Positions 21,400-33,085 of a stretch of 64,000 bases of DNA are shown here, piece by piece. The position numbers and the translations under genes were made by a program. The first letter of the stretch is position 1. Each line of letters begins with the position of its first letter. Below the pieces are notes generated by a model. It made no database searches, was not told where the DNA came from, and saw only the letters and a list, made by a program, of their open reading frames with translations. Source of the DNA: Diplonema papillatum (taxonomy: Eukaryota > Euglenozoa > Diplonemea > Diplonemida > Diplonemidae); NCBI GenBank assembly GCA_030068145.1, contig JAPJBO010000250.1, positions 62,001 through 126,000 of the forward strand, read 5' to 3'.

Positions 21400-22345
21400 C
21401 CTTGCCCTGAGGAGAAGAAGAGAGTCCGAGAGTGAGTGTGTCTCCGACGTAATGGACTTGCCTTCACGCACTGAAAGACCGGAGGTGAGCTGTAGAGCTG
21501 GATGATCGAAAAGTACCAGATTGGAGAATGTGTGTATCTTCAACTGGACTTTTTCGCTGAACCCCGTGTGCCCCGAACTACCAAGAACTGAAGGATCGGA
21601 TGTCGCCGATGTGGTAAACTTGCACCCGCAAGATCGGATACCAACAAGGAACAGGTTCGGAGAATGTGTGTGTCTCCAAGTGGACGTCTTCGCTGAACCC
21701 TTTGCCCCGCACAGAAGAGAATCGGAGAGTAAACGTGTCTCCGGTGTGATGAACATGCACTGAAAACCCGGCAGGCGAGCTGCAGAGCCAGATAATCGAA
21801 AAGTCCAGAAAACCCAGAATGGAGAATGTGTGTATCTTCAACTGGACTTTTTGCTGAACCCCGTAAGAAACGAAGGATCGGATGTCTCCGATGTGGTGAA
21901 CTTGCACCTGCAAGATCGGAGGTGAGTCGTTGAACTGGACACCAAAAAGGAACTGGTTCGGAGAATGTGTGTGTCTCCAAGTGGACCTCTTCGCTGAACT
22001 CTTTGCCCCGCACAGAAGAGAACCGGAGAGTAAGTGTGTCTCCGGTGTGATGAACCTGCACTGAAAGACCGAGGCGAGCCGTAAAGCTGGATAACCGAAA
22101 AGTACCAAATTGGAGAATGTGTGTATCTTCAACTGGACTTTTTCGCTGAACCGTAAGAAACGAAGGATCGGATGTCTCCGTGCAAGATCGGAGGTGAGTC
22201 GTCGAAGTGGATACCAAAAAGGAACAGGTTCGGAGAATGTGTGTGTCTCCAAGTGGACCTCTTCGCTGAACCCTTTGCCCGCACAGAAGAGAAACGGAGA
22301 GTAAGTGTGTCTCCGGTGTGATGAACATGCACTGGGCGAGGCTCG
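21400..22345. repeat. ~295-bp tandem repeat, about three units
   Basis: GGAGAATGTGTGTATCTTC followed by AACTGG occurs at 21523, 21821 and 22112 (298 and 291 bp apart). Each unit also has a second sub-unit, GGAGAATGTGTGTGTCTCC. Minus-strand frames of up to 262 codons cross it, but the unequal periods shift the phase, so I do not call a gene. Confidence 0.88.
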
Positions 22346-23265
22346 CTGTAAAGGATTAACATATCAGAACCTAAGGGGGGGTCAGTTCGCGGTCATCCGA
22401 CGTTCGCAAAATTTGCACGGGACGGTCAAAAATTGACTTTTACGCACTCTTGCACTCGATCGCAAAGGAAACAAACGCGTAGTTGTGTTTTACTTTTTAC
22501 TGGTTCGGAAAAATGGTCGGAGTTCCGGGAGGGGGTGTTTTGGGGGGAATAAGAAGGGTAAAAAAGGCTTAAAGGTTTTACGACAAAAACCTGTCTGCCG
22601 GGTAAGATCGCTGAACTAGAAGCAGAGCGTCTATGCGATGACGGTGTCCGAAGAAACGGTTGGTAACCTGTGCAGTACAAATGCAAGGCATTGACCTGCG
22701 GAATGCTGGTCCCGACGGTGAGCGGCGGGCACCTGACAGGGCTGGGAAAAAGTCGCATTTCAAACTTCATCGAACCTCTTCAGGGCCGATGGTGACATTC
22801 GTACCAGTTCAGCTTATAGATAGATAAATCAATGTCGATGGGCGGAACACTCGATACATATAAAGGGTTCTCCTTTTCCGACTCAGGAAGCCTCGTTCTT
22901 GTACCGGAGTAGGAACTTGATACTGCAGATCCAAGCAGTGGTTCCCTGGCAGGAACTGGTTCTCTGCCACGAGCAGTGGCATCGACGAGAAAACAGCGTC
23001 TGTCGATGGACCTTTCCGTGTTCTGCCTTCGTGCACTCTCCTGCCGACACTTCGAGCCCTCGCAGCGCTTGCAGGGTATCTCTGCCCAGGGATACAGCGC
23101 CTCTCCAGACCCCTCTCGTCCACCGTCCTGACGCACCGAGCCGCCGAAGCCAACCTATTGATTTCTTTCTTGTCGGCAAAAGCTCCCCATCGTGGGTTCC
23201 TTGGAGCGCCCCGAGCATCTTCAACAGCGTCCTCATTTTCCCCGCGAGCGCAGCTCCGTCCATGC
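22346..23265. other. Unassigned stretch
   Basis: No repeat copy or recognisable domain. Overlapping open frames exist on both strands near 22880-23320, but none shows a family motif. Confidence 0.35.
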
Positions 23266-23269
23266 GCTT

Positions 23270-23525
23270 CGCCTTTCTGGTCTGTGCTGCTGGCGAAGAG
23301 CGGGGCGGCCCGCCTCATCCTCTGCTCCCGGACCGAGGGCCCCCCTGCGGGAAACCGCGGCCCTCTGCAACGGGGCGGCGGCCGGGCGGCGCGATTTGGC
23401 GGTCACCGCCGACGTCATCGACGTCACCAACGAGCGTGCCGTGCACGCTTGGGCGTCCGAGTTCGTCGCGCGCAACCCCGCCGACACCCGTGCGTCCTCC
23501 TCCGTCCGACCACCCAGAAACAGAA
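23270..23525 (+). pseudogene. SDR-like Rossmann fragment, frameshifted
   Basis: One plus frame reads LLAKSGAARLILCSRTEG and the next frame continues PLRETAALCNG, then LAVTADVIDVTNERAVHAWA. This order is that of short-chain dehydrogenase/reductases after the glycine-rich loop: beta strand 2 with the Arg cofactor residue, then the D-V Asp region and the variable helix. The frame changes within a C-run at about 23340, which may be a real mutation or a sequencing error. The Gly-rich loop and the catalytic YxxxK are not visible, so it is a fragment. A tandem repeat starts directly after it. Confidence 0.45.
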
Positions 23526-23825
23526 ACCCACACACCAAATGAGCCCAAACTGGACGCTTGGATTCGAATAACGTGTGTTTGTGGGTTTTTGATTCTGGAC
23601 AGTCTACGGCTCGTATAGTGAGTCGAATATCCCACAGCACAGTTCACAGTGGTTCTGAGTCTTGGGGGTCCTTGGCACCTTCTTAGGAAAACCCCCACAC
23701 GCATTCCTCGGCCCATACACAGAAGCCCACATACCCAATGATTCCAGATTTGACATCCGGATCCGAATCATGTGTGGGTTTTTCATTCTGGACAGGCCAC
23801 GGCTCGTATAATGAGTCTCTGCGTC
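23519..23825. repeat. ~200-bp tandem duplication
   Basis: CACGGCTCGTATAATGAGTC near 23805 and TACGGCTCGTATAGTGAGTC near 23605 close two units that each begin with a CCCACA-type stretch and contain GTGGGTTTTT and ATTCTGGACAG. Confidence 0.7.
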
Positions 23826-23849
23826 TTCCGGTCCAACCGCCTTCTGTCC

Positions 23850-24120
23850 GCGTCGCGGCAGGTCCATTCCGGATTCGACTTCAAAGTCGACGGTAAGTTC
23901 TACGAACGTCACCTCCCAGAAGCTCACACAAACTGCCGGGCTTCGAGCAGCACCGGCATCCCTCCGGATCAAGGCGTTCGCGGCTGCAATGCTCGACGGA
24001 ATGAGCGGGGCCCAGCTCGCCCGCTACACGGCGCGGGAGGCCGGCAAACGAGGCCGCCCGAGGACCGGGAAAGATGCAGAAGCACCAGCGACAACAACTT
24101 TGTGGACACGGTTTTTTTGC
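23850..24120 (+). CDS. Possible two-exon fragment with a 59-bp intron
   Basis: A frame reading QVHSGFDFKVDG stops being open after GAC-G/GTAAGT at about 23892, a perfect donor. An acceptor CGAGCAG at about 23951 rejoins in phase to APASLRIKAFAAAMLDGMSG, then AQLARYTAREAGKRGRPRTG. The second part has the composition of a helical, basic protein. No family was recognised. The splice call is inference from consensus signals and frame agreement only. The start and end are unknown. Confidence 0.35.
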
Positions 24121-24129
24121 AGGTTCCTG

Positions 24130-25330
24130 GCGCGCAGTACTTCTGTTCCAACGTTATTTGTGGAGTAGAAGGTCGGTATTTTAAAGTCTCCGGTTGACCG
24201 TAGAGGCTTGGGTATGGAGGGGGGGGGGTTGAGAAAAGTGAGAGGGTGCCGCTCGTTTCGGGTGATGTGTCACTCCGTTGTGAAACCTTGTGAAGTCCCC
24301 TAACGCGTTTAGGGGGTGGTTGGCTGTTACTTCTTCGCCCCCCTCCTTCCTTGCGTCTTCTTTTGTGCTCGGGGTGCTCTCCTTGGTCAGCTGTCGACGG
24401 GGGAAATTGTGGAACACCGTAAAAGTGAGCAGAAAAAGGTGGATAGAGAAAGCAGATACTCGGAAGGTGAAAGCGGCGGAAAGCGTGTGGGGGCGGGTCG
24501 TTGTTATTGGTGCTGGTTTTGAGGGATAAGGAAAAGGTAAGAAATCTTTTTGCGGTGTCTGGTGGTCCGTGCTACCTAGAGGCTTTTCGTGATATTCTGC
24601 AGATGCTTTGAGCTATAATATTTGTGTCTATGCTTTCAGTCGTCTTATTAACCACGGATAAGTGCGCAAATGGTGTCAGCCGAAGCTGATAAAAGCTTCG
24701 GTGCCGCACGGTTGCTTAGCAGCGGCTGCCAAACATCCCGTGACACCGCGCAATTTTGCTTGTTCGATTAACCTACATGTGTTCTGTTTAAACCGCTGCC
24801 AACGTTCTTTTTAGCTGTAACAAATACTGTCTCCAGGGAAGCAGAAATTGGTTGTCGGCAAAAAAATATGAAAATAACTTTTTAGCCATGCAAGATAATC
24901 CCTGAGTGGCAAACGCGTTTTATTTATCATAAAATGTAGGGTAAGGTGCCTTAGGGGACTAGTCCCAATGTGAAATGTGCCCTTAGGACTCCACTTGGAA
25001 ATTGTTACCTTGACTTTTGTCAGGGAAATGCACTTAGCAAATTTTGAGCAAATTTTGGAAATTTTCATTTTTTCCAGATTTTTGCTGATTTTTGCCGATT
25101 TTTCCAGATTCCCTAAAATGTATGGTGGCGACCCTTTGATTGCTCTTTGAACCCTCCTTCACTCTTCCCACTGGGCTCCGCGGGCACCACTGAAAAGAGG
25201 CGGGGATTGGAAAGAAAGACGTGTTTGTTGTGAACGAAGGGTGGGGGGACTGCAAGAACGTGCTTGGGGAATGTGTTCAACGCCGTGCTGGTTTTACACG
25301 GTGCACTCTAGCACTGGGTGGTCGTTGTTA
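24130..25330. other. AT-richer intergenic stretch
   Basis: No gene supported. At 24515-24560 GTAAGAAATCTTTTTGCGGTG resembles 26825-26850 and 37745-37765. AGATAATCCCTG near 24890 recurs near 32620. Hairpin-forming CGAAGCTGATAAAAGCTTCG lies near 24682. Fragment GCAAGAACGTGCTTGG of family C lies at 25252. Confidence 0.4.
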
Positions 25331-25334
25331 TTGG

Positions 25335-26880
25335 TGCTGGTTTTAGAGTTAAAGTTCGCTTGAAATACCGGGGTTTTAGGGTCTCCGTGTGACCGTTCAT
25401 GAATGGGTTCTCTTAGAGCAAGAAAGGGCTTTGTGGTTTCGGATTGTATATTTAGTGCATGCTTTCGTTATGGGTTATGGCTAGCCATGTCCGGGACTGT
25501 TTGTGACCGACACCAAGTACATTCCTTCGTGGAGTGTAATCTTGGGCCCCCCACGTTCTACAAGTTGAGCAGGGGTTGCCTTGTAGCCCGTACCGGTCTG
25601 TTGTCCGCGTTTTTATGTATTTTCTCGTAGAGTAGTGCTTGGGTTTCGCGACATTTGCGGTGCTTCACGTAGTGCGGGTTGCTTCCGCCCTAATATAAGG
25701 TTTTTTTTGGGTAGATTTGCTGGGTAAAACTGTTCGTTGCTCGCCACAGTTAAGGCACTCTGGGCACACTGGGTACCCGTGGTTAGTGAGGTTATTCGTC
25801 TGATGTAGTCGTCGTTGCTGTGCGTCGTTTACAGTGCTTCTTTTTACACCAGGGCTTATGGTGGCGTAGACTTTTGAAGCGTGGTTTCCCCACGGTTCGT
25901 CCGTCGCTGTGGCAGTAGGGACATCTATCTCGTTTCTGGGTGGTGCTTCGCAGCGTTGTTTCTGTTTGTGACTTAGTTCTGGGTGGTTTCTTCTTGCAGT
26001 AACGTAGGTGCGTCCGTAATCCTTGTTTTCCCTTCAGTTTGAGGCCGGTTGTTGTTGTGCGTGTGTGGCAGTGGGGACATCGTAAGTCGTCTTCACTGCT
26101 GGTCTCTGTTTCCGCGGTGGTACTGGAGGTCTGTGACGTGCCTGGTGTTGTGGGTGTTCGTGTGGGGGGTGTGCTGTCGTGTCGTTGTGTGGGTGTGTCG
26201 GTAGATGTCTCGTCTCCGCGCATAGCTCTAAGTATGCTTTGAGTCGAGTCCGGCTCTTGTGTTGTGGTTCTGGGCGTGGCAGGCTTTGGGGGTTCATAGT
26301 GGTTGTGGTATGATGGGTCAATGGGTGGAGGGACACCTGTCTGTGGGTTGTCTTTGAGCTGGTAGACGCAGAGGTATACTTCGTTGTCGGTGTAGTTTTG
26401 CGTCGAAGTGGAGTGCGTCTGTAGTCCGTCGAAGCGAGTCCAACGTTGGTTAGCGTCGATATCGTTGAGGGCGTGAATGACGTAGTGCCCGGCGTTGTTG
26501 TGGCCGGAGTGTACTGCTACGGCTTTGAGTATGAGTGGTGTGTTTTGTCCTGGAAGCGTGATAGAGTGGTCGGCGCGTATAGCGGTACGGTTCGTCGCTT
26601 GGCGTCTACGGGCTCTTTGAAGCTGGATCAACAGCATTGAATTAATGCGGTGAAATGTTGTTGTTGCGAGGGTGGTATCGGTGATTTTGCAGACTTCGCA
26701 TCTGTAGTCGGCGGCGGGGCCAGGTTTGATGTGATTGTTCAGGCACCGTTGGATCGAGTTGTCGATTGGTGGTAGGAAGGTTATGTCGTGGTCTTCGGGT
26801 GGGTTGGTTTTGAGGGAGAAAAAGGTAAGAACTCTTTTTGCGGTGGCCTCCGCTGAACGTGGTTAGCACAAACTCAAGAG
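25335..26880 (-). mobile_element. USP-element, most complete copy
   Basis: Bounded on the left (its 3' end) by the 31-bp-motif terminus AAGTTCGCTTGAAATACCGG. At least six other copies share that end but stop at different interior points: 5017-5213, 12568-12782, 14288-14426, 37283-37575, 40845-41344 and 49085-49689. A common 3' end with variable 5' ends is the signature of target-primed reverse transcription. The copy contains about 450 bp of 3' untranslated region and the protease/zinc-finger ORF. The upstream limit is blurred: sequence to the right matches other dispersed repeats. Confidence 0.75.
25792..26862 (-). CDS. USP (peptidase C19) C-terminal half fused to two C2HC zinc fingers
   Basis: The frame is open from just below a TAA at 26863-26865 to a TAA at 25792. 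An ATG at 26637 is the first Met, but protease homology begins upstream of it, so the copy is probably 5'-truncated. Before the Met: YRCEVCK (finger-type CxxC) and a hydrophobic MLLIQLQRA strand. After it (numbering from that Met): LILKAVAVHSGHNNAGHY around residues 36-52 with the His-box GHY (His51), then RWTRFDGL (65-72) and VYLCVYQLK (87-95), which is the canonical order of the USP C-terminal lobe. A Thr/Pro/acidic linker (100-184) leads to CPHC..H..C (187/190/210/214) and CPYC..H..C (239/242/260/264) and a basic end. The Cys box with the nucleophile is absent. By homology it would be a deubiquitinase; activity cannot be expected from this copy. Confidence 0.72.
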   Translation of the reverse strand, partial: PRSAEATAKRVLTFFSLKTNPPEDHDITFLPPIDNSIQRCLNNHIKPGPAADYRCEVCKITDTTLATTTFHRINSMLLIQLQRARRRQATNRTAIRADHSITLPGQNTPLILKAVAVHSGHNNAGHYVIHALNDIDANQRWTRFDGLQTHSTSTQNYTDNEVYLCVYQLKDNPQTGVPPPIDPSYHNHYEPPKPATPRTTTQEPDSTQSILRAMRGDETSTDTPTQRHDSTPPTRTPTTPGTSQTSSTTAETETSSEDDLRCPHCHTRTTTTGLKLKGKQGLRTHLRYCKKKPPRTKSQTETTLRSTTQKRDRCPYCHSDGRTVGKPRFKSLRHHKPWCKKKHCKRRTATTTTSDE

Positions 26881-26923
26881 GTCTAGTCAACTATTCCCCG
26901 CAGTATTTTAGCATACTTTCAAA

Positions 26924-27620
<697 letters not shown>

Positions 27621-28255
27621 GGGAGTGAAGGACGTTGTGATTGTCTGGGAATATAGGGGCTTGCGGTGCTCTCCGTCGGCTGGGCACTACCTCTGCCTTT
27701 GTTTAATTCCTATGGGTTGCTGTGGGAATTGGGGCAAAGCGCATGGCAGGATGAGCACGTTCCCGAACCAACACCAGGAAGGTTTGGGATGCGGCGGGGT
27801 TTCAGGTAGACAGCCACTTCGGCGTTACTGAATAGACCAACCCCAGCAGGATCAAAGAACTGTCAGTCCCACCTGCCTCACTATTTTTCACACTTGCACG
27901 TACTCTTGAAGCCGGTCAACCCCGTCTGGCTATTTCTGATACGCGTGTGCAAGACACTGGCACGCAGCTCCTGCAGGGAGTTGGCAGGTACCCTTTCGTG
28001 TGGCAGCATGGCTCGTTCTTGGCGGTCTTCGGCAGTTGCCCGGCTGGGGACCTTTTTTGCTGACTCTCTCGCAGTCCCCGCTGGCCATAAGGTTCAAACC
28101 CTCCGAACAACAGGCTAAAAGGGCCCTGTTCGGCTGCGCAGGGCGCATAGCCAACATGCGCATCATCGTACGTCGCCAGCATCCTTCTATCCTTCTGCCC
28201 GAACTCTCAACCTCCTTTTGGCATCGTCTCATAAAGAGGGGGGGGTTCGGTGTAT
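27621..28255. other. Unassigned stretch
   Basis: No recognisable gene or repeat copy. Confidence 0.35.
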
Positions 28256-28575
28256 GTATAAGTATACACCAGAAAAGCGTGTGTGTGCTGCAACCAAAAT
28301 GCTCGTACTCGGAACGCTTAACACCGCTACCCTGTGCTGTCCAGTCAATCAGGCGTGCCTTCGTCAGCGTCGTGTCTGCAAACAGGACATGCGTCTTGCT
28401 GCACACAGCTGGCCTTTAAGTAGACACCCGAAAAGCGTGTGTGCTGCGACCGAAATGCTCGTACTCGGAAAGCTTAACACCGCTACCCTGTGCTGTCCAG
28501 TCAATCAGGCGCCTTCGTCAGCGTCGTGTCTGCAAAACAGGACGTGCGTCTTGCTGCACACAGTCGGGACCACTT
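28256..28575. repeat. ~165-bp tandem duplication
   Basis: GCTCGTACTCGGAA and TAACACCGCTACCCTGTGCTG occur in both units (near 28300 and 28455), each introduced by AGAAAAGCGTGTGTG or CGAAAAGCGTGTGTG. Similar hairpin words occur at 46200-46440. Confidence 0.8.
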
Positions 28576-28639
28576 CATGCTAGGAAAGCGCGGGCAAAAT
28601 CCCTTCGGGAGAGGTGGGATGACGCAGGACGAAGGGATT

Positions 28640-30265
28640 GCTTGAGAACGGTTGCGAAGTGGAACGACTCAGGTCGAAAGGGTTGCTTCTTCATAACGGT
28701 TGCGGAGTGGAATTACCAGTGGAATGACTCAGTAGAATGACCCGGGTGCTTTTTACATGATGGTTGCAGAGTGGAATCACTGGTGGGGAAGAACTGTCTC
28801 AGGTCGAAAGGGTTGCTTCTTCATAACGGTTGCGGAGTGGAATTACCAGTGGAGCGACTCAGTGGAAGACCCAGCTCAAAAAGGGTGCTTTTTACATGAT
28901 GGTTGCAGAGTGGAATCACCGGTGGGGAAGAACTGTCTCAGGTCGAAAGGGTTGCTTCTTCAGAACGGTTGCGGAGTGGAATTACCAGTGGAACGACTCA
29001 GTGGAAGACCCAGCTCAAAAAGGGTGCTTTTGACATGATGGTTGCGGAGTGAGTGGAGTGACTCGTCTCAGGTCGAAAGGGTTGCTTCTTCATAACGGGC
29101 TGCGGAGTGGTTACTCAGTGGAACGACTGTGGAATGGCGCAGCTCAAAAAGGGTGCTCTTTTGCAGGATGATTGCGGAGTGGAACTCCCAGCGCTATGGC
29201 TCGTCGCAGGTCGAAAGGGTTGCTTCTTCACAATGGGCTTACTCAGTAGAACGACTGTGGAATGGCGCAGGTGTTCTTTTGCAGGATGATTGCGGATTGG
29301 AACTCCCAGCGCAATGACTCATCGCAGGTCGAAAGGGTTGCTTCTTCATAACGGTTGCGGAGTGGAATTACCAGTGGAATGACTCAGTAGAATGACCCGG
29401 GTGCTTTTTTACATGATGGTTGCAGAGTGGAATCACCGGTGGGGAAGAACTGTCTCAGGTCGAAAGGGTTGCTTCTTCAGAACGGTTGCGGAGTGGAATT
29501 ACCAGTGGAACGACTCAGTGGAAGACCCAGCTCAAAAAGGGTGCTTTTTACATGATGGTTGCGGAGTGAGTGGAATGACTGGTCTCAGGTCGAAAGGGTT
29601 GCTTCTTCATAACGGGCTGCGGAGTGGTTACTCAGTGGAACGACTGTGGAATGGCGCAGCTCAAAAAGGGTGCTCTTTTGCAGGATGATTGCGGAGTGGA
29701 ACTCCCAGCGCTATGACTCGTCGCAGGTCGAAAGGGTTGCTTCTTCACAATGGGCTTACTCAGTAGAACGACTGTGGAATGGCGCAGGTGTTCTTTTGCA
29801 GGATGATTGCGGATTGGAACTCCCAGCGCAATGACTCATCGCAGGTCGAAAGGGTTGCTTCTTCATAACGGTTGCGGAGTGGAATTACCAGTGGAACGAC
29901 TCAGTGGAAGACCCAGCTCAAAAAGGGTGCTTTTTACATGATGGTTGCGGAGTGAGTGGAATGACTGGTCTCAGGTCGAAAGGGTTGCTTCTTCATAACG
30001 GGCTGCGGAGTGGTTACTCAGTAGAACGACTGTGGAATGGCGCAGCTCAAAAAGGGTGCTCTTTTGCAGGATGATTGCGGAGTGGAACTCCCAGCGCGAT
30101 GACTCGTCGCAGGTCGAAAGGGTTGCTTCTTCACAATGGGCTTACTCCGTAGAACGACTGTGGAATGGCGCAGGTGTTCTTTTGCAGGATGATTGCGGAT
30201 TGGAACTCCCAGCGCAATGACACATCGCAGGTCGAAAGGGTTGCTTCTTCATAACGGGTTATTTC
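28640..30265. repeat. Complex ~115-145 bp tandem repeat
   Basis: AGGTCGAAAGGGTTGCTTC recurs about twelve times at spacings of roughly 115-145 bp, separated by alternating sub-units (GGAATTACCAGTGGAACGAC, GCTCAAAAAGGGTGCT, GAACTCCCAGCGC). Sets of sub-units repeat as larger blocks about 386 and 517 bp apart. Plus-strand peptides of 60-90 residues reappear, but no consistent long frame exists. Confidence 0.9.
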
Positions 30266-31036
30266 CTTTGCAGAGGCGTTCGCAGCCGTTGTACTTCCAC
30301 CTAAAGGCCGAACCCATTCCTTCTTAATAAAAAAGAATAGTTGAGTTGCAGCTCTTGACAAAGATAGATGGAAAAAAGAAGGTGTTTTAATTCTTCGCTT
30401 TTTCTCACGAACGGGGGGGTCGGTCCTGCTTTCGGCTTTGTAGGTTCTCCCGACTCCCAATTCGTGGTTACCACAAACTCAAGAGGTCTAGTCAACTATT
30501 CCCAGCAGTATTGGCATACTTTCAATAAGAAATTAGACCACGGTACACCGTGATCGACAGCTCCAAGCGATTCCATGAAGCTCCAGGGGATAGGAATGAA
30601 CCTGAAAGACCGTGGTGCAACGGCTTCTACCTATAGATATGGAAATACAGCTATGGAACGCTGGGCCGGTCGGACTCGCTAACCGCCAATCCGGAGGGAC
30701 GAGCAGTTAGGTGTCTTGCGGTCTTTGCTTGCTTGGTAAGAAATTCTGATGGCGAGTTTCGATAGAATACACGCAAATGGGATGCCGCATAGTTAGCTGG
30801 CTCTCGCGGGGGATGCACAATTCACTTCTCGGCCAGTTTGCCCACTCAGCAGCTTTGTCTTCCCGTCCCTTGCCCTCGTATTCTTCCGCAGACGCTTTTT
30901 TCTTTCGGTTTTGTTTTCCAGACTGCTTGGTTTTCTTTAGAGTGAAAGTTCGCTTGAAACTCCGGGGTTTTAAAGTTTCTTTCTTCGTTCGCTTTCCTTT
31001 TGTGTTTCCGGCCTTTCTTTCCTTTTTTTTTTTTTG
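30266..31036. other. Unassigned stretch with short shared words
   Basis: 30465-30525 (CACAAACTCAAGAGGTCTAG) repeats the sequence at 26866-26920. A 31-bp motif copy lies at 30937-30975. Nothing else is assignable. Confidence 0.4.
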
Positions 31037-31049
31037 CCTTCACGTAGTG

Positions 31050-31332
31050 AAGGCAAGGTACCACGGGAGCCAAGCTTCGGCGGTACTGCAGAGCCACGGG
31101 CCTACGGGTCAAGTGGCTACTAATTTCCCAAACTAAAGCATCAAGGCGTGGCGCATCTTGTGGCTTGGCGCTTGCGCTGAACACAAGTTCGTCGAGACGG
31201 TCAGCCACAGGGCAGAGCGGCCGGGGTTGTGGCACTGTGCTACCTCCGACTCAAGCTTTGCAAGCTGTGGTTGACCGTTACGTTTCTGGACCAGGAGCGG
31301 CCTTTTCCTTTTTCTTCTTCTTTTTCTTTCTT
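31050..31332 (+). mobile_element. SINE-like element, copy 3, with perfect target duplication
   Basis: CCTTCACGTAGTG flanks it at 31037-31049 and 31333-31345, a perfect 13-bp duplication. The left duplicate follows a T-run and the right end is the usual GGAGCGGCC plus T/C tail. The head is rearranged: the CACGTGTTCGG part is missing between GGAGCCAAGCTT and CGGCGG. Confidence 0.88.
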
Positions 31333-31399
31333 CCTTCACGTAGTGTGGCGTGACATCGGTAGTGTAGGTCGCAATTGTGCACGTGCGCGTGCGTAGGGA

Positions 31400-32815
31400 G
31401 TGAGGGACACGGGAAAGGAAGACATTGTGAAGGCGGGTGAGGGGGGGTTTCCTTTGTAGAGCTACGCAGTGTGCTCCAGCACCGGGTGGGAGTTCACTGT
31501 GCGGTCAAAGTGCCGGGTGTGGGGAACCTATAGAACTGCGGTTTGGCGACACATTTTGCGGGTGTTTTATCAACCCACACCGGTGTGGATCTAACTTTCC
31601 TGGGGCTTCCGAATGTCACCTACGAACAACACAGGTAGTGGGTTGCTTCTCCTAGCTAACCAGGGATTATTCTAATCCCCGAAATTCGGGAAATTCATGG
31701 TTAAAAAGTCTGTAGCATGGCCGGAAAAAAAAATTCCACGTTGAGCGAGCTTTTTTGAATGGCCTGTAAGCCTGGTATGCGACCTTCGTGGGCGCGTTGC
31801 TGCTTCGCCACTTTGTTGTAGACCCACTTGTGGGTCCTGCGGGCCTGCAGCCTGCGTGTCTCTGGCCTTGCAAGCACAAAAAATGGTTCACCAGAAACTC
31901 CTGTGGTTAAAAACCCTTTTTTAACCGGCCTGTTTTGAGAATTCTTTTTTTTTTCCCCGTTGACAACTTGTGTCAGACTAGCCCACCCGGGGGTGGTTGA
32001 TTCCTTCAGGCAGGGTCTCCCCCGTCCAGTGTTTGCTTGGGTCCTAGATGATGGGCGCCCTTTCGGCTGTTTATTTTCTTTTTCGCTCTCTCTCTCTCTC
32101 TCTTTTTTTTTTGTGTTTCCGACGATCCCGTGGGACGTACAGATTGGTGTCTTTCGACCTTTGTTTGTTTGTGAGGTTCAGCTTGGTGCGTGTGGTCGGT
32201 GGGCGGGGGGGTTGGTTAGGAAGCTCTACTGTATCGGGCTAGACTTTAATTCATGCTTGAGCCAGGATGCCCACTCCGCAGCCTTTCCGCTGGGCTCTTG
32301 GTAGCTGATCCGCTCGCATACACTTTTCATTACAGTGGCGTTGCGCGCTGCGAAGTCGTCCATGATTTGCCAGTACGTCACGTTGCATTGTCCATAAATT
32401 CTCGCCAGGTCTGCTTCGGGTCCATAACTCCGCACGTGAAGCTCGTCGTTGGCCGTGAGCACGTGCTTAGCACTTCCTCGTTCAACGCATCCTACGACGG
32501 CGCACGCCTCGCTCGTTCTAAACGGCATGATCGTCCTTCGGACCAGGGCCTGGAGCAAGTCCGTCGCGCCGTTTTTTTTTTTTTTTTTGGTGAAGAAATA
32601 CTTTTTTAACCATGCAGGATAATCCCTGTAGCTAACCGTTGGAAAATTGCCCACCCTTTCCCCCAAAGCGACTTCGCCGGGTTGTTTCTCCAACCTTGGT
32701 GAGTCCTTTTCTTCCATCTCGCAAGGTACCATGTATTCGGTTGATTCATGAATGACTACTGAACGAGTTTTCCCTTCCTTTTATGCGTGCTACGTGAGCA
32801 ACGATCCCACAGCCA
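31400..32815. other. Unassigned stretch with paired dispersed scraps
   Basis: 31550-31610 matches 6145-6205. 31955-32030 (TGTCAGACTAGCCCACCCG) recurs at 43700-43735 and 48830-48880. 32110-32195 (CGACGATCCCGTGGGACGTA) recurs at 33245-33330. A (TC)n tract lies at 32088-32102. No gene supported. Confidence 0.45.
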
Positions 32816-32824
32816 ATTCCGACC

Positions 32825-33085
32825 CAACATTTGGACCCAAAAGTTGGACCCAAAAGTTGGACCCAAAAATGTGGGCCCAAATTTTTGCACCGCATTTGGT
32901 ACAATGTGCCACACCGCAAAAGTCCGGAGTGACACCCGCAAATCCAGTGTGAAATCCAGTGGACACCCGCAAATCCAGTGTGAAATCCAGTGGACACCCG
33001 CAAATCCAGTGTGAAATCCTGTGGACACCCGCAAATCCAGTGTGAAATCCTGTGGACACCCGCAAAAACAGCCGAATGCGTGCCA
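32825..33085. repeat. Two adjacent short tandem arrays (~14 bp and 31 bp)
   Basis: GGACCCAAAAGTT units at 32825-32870 are followed by a 31-bp array (GGACACCCGCAAATCCAGTG then TGAAATCCAGT; period 31 between 32961 and 32992), about five copies. The 31-bp period opens all three minus frames with the same periodic peptide. Confidence 0.88.

Noticed and set aside
21540-22328. 262-codon minus frame in the 295-bp repeat
   Set aside because: Unequal unit lengths (298 and 291 bp) change the phase; peptides differ between units.
25375-25390. Telomere-type TTTAGGG
   Set aside because: A single TTTTAGGGTCTCC inside the dispersed repeat, never in tandem.
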